From assembly GCA_013375385.1 (NCBI GenBank), contig JABXJY010000035.1, positions 1,546-15,548 of the forward strand: a stretch of 14,003 nucleotides of DNA. The letters are read 5' to 3'. This stretch comes from Desulfobacterales bacterium. GTDB taxonomy: Bacteria; Desulfobacterota; DSM-4660; Desulfatiglandales; B25-G16. Below the pieces are notes generated by a model. The model was not told the DNA's origin. It did not search any database and saw only the letters and a list, made by a program, of their open reading frames with translations. Shown here piece after piece: positions 13,795 through 14,003 of the stretch. The stretch's first letter is position 1. Each line of letters opens with the position of its first letter. The position numbers and the translations under genes are program-made.

Positions 13795-13823
13795 AGTATA
13801 CCTCTTCTTACCCAGCTTTGCAA
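13795..13823 (-). promoter_or_regulatory. Sigma70-like promoter of the toxin-antitoxin operon
   Basis: Minus strand: -35 TTGCAA (13818-13823, 4 of 6), a 17-bp spacer and -10 TATACT (13795-13800, 5 of 6). The predicted start near 13788 lies inside the palindrome at 13778-13791. Confidence 0.55.
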
Positions 13824-13824
13824 C

Positions 13825-13847
13825 AAAAAAGGCCCGGATGAGGGCCT
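13825..13847 (-). terminator. Short rho-independent terminator upstream of the toxin-antitoxin operon
   Basis: Minus strand: a 6-bp stem AGGCCC/GGGCCT with a 6-nt loop followed by six T residues. It would stop transcripts coming from the right just before the toxin promoter. Short stem, hence moderate confidence. Confidence 0.5.
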
Positions 13848-14003
13848 CGTATAGGAGATCACCTGCCTCTATGGAGCTAAAAGTCCTGAGGTTGTCCAAG
13901 GGCGCCAGCGGAATATAGGTTGGTAACGTTCAAAAGTGTTTACATGGTGACAATTTAACCGACTGGATTTGAATGTCGAAGTAGCCCTTGATCCCAAGTT
14001 TCT

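Noticed and set aside
13711..13899. 62-aa minus-strand ORF (TTG start, containing EAGDLLYEALIRAFFVAKLG)
   Set aside because: The first half reads somewhat protein-like, but it contains the terminator stem and the toxin promoter, then runs out of frame through vapC. No ribosome binding site. At best a relic.
13900..14003. Possible insertion-sequence end (AAAAGTGTTTACATGG)
   Set aside because: It looks vaguely like an IS terminal region but there is no partner repeat or transposase in the window.

Overview
The window looks like a chromosomal stretch of an anaerobic bacterium, most likely Desulfobacterota/Syntrophia-like or a similar lineage (inference). The reasons are a COG1900/DUF39 plus NIL-ferredoxin homocysteine pathway, a four-gene pyruvate:ferredoxin oxidoreductase (POR) cluster, a LarA-type nickel-pincer racemase homologue and a bTHX ribosomal protein. 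There are no tRNA or rRNA genes and no CRISPR array.

Left block (1-1700, minus strand): a homocysteine-biosynthesis pair. The COG1900/DUF39 protein is followed by a NIL-domain ferredoxin that runs off the left edge. A sigma70-like promoter drives them, with a TetR-type palindrome over the expected transcription start. Central block (1836-7517, plus strand): the tightly packed POR operon runs gamma, GltD-like flavoprotein fused to a two-cluster ferredoxin (in the delta position), alpha, beta, then a LarA/DUF2088 racemase-like gene. Motifs in alpha and beta favour pyruvate over 2-oxoglutarate as substrate. The flavoprotein fusion suggests the enzyme may exchange electrons directly with NAD(P)H.

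Right of that, on the minus strand, lies a small operon: a 53-aa ORF, an MBL-fold hydrolase (GTG start) and a macro-domain-like protein (TTG start). Next come a cluster of short palindromic repeats, a 34-aa bTHX gene, a GNAT acetyltransferase, and a truncated permease remnant. Beyond the remnant is a compact candidate small RNA (about 10441-10522, minus). It has its own promoter, two stem-loops and a terminator, and both loops display sequence like the 16S rRNA anti-Shine-Dalgarno tail. I consider this the most novel signal in the window.

The right third is accessory in character. It holds a GC-richer class III aminotransferase, a nested 83-bp palindrome, a frameshifted IS110-type transposase remnant, and a VapC/Phd toxin-antitoxin pair in reversed order (toxin first, 4-nt overlap). 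That pair has its own promoter and a 14-bp perfect palindromic operator. The last ~100 bases hold no gene I can support.
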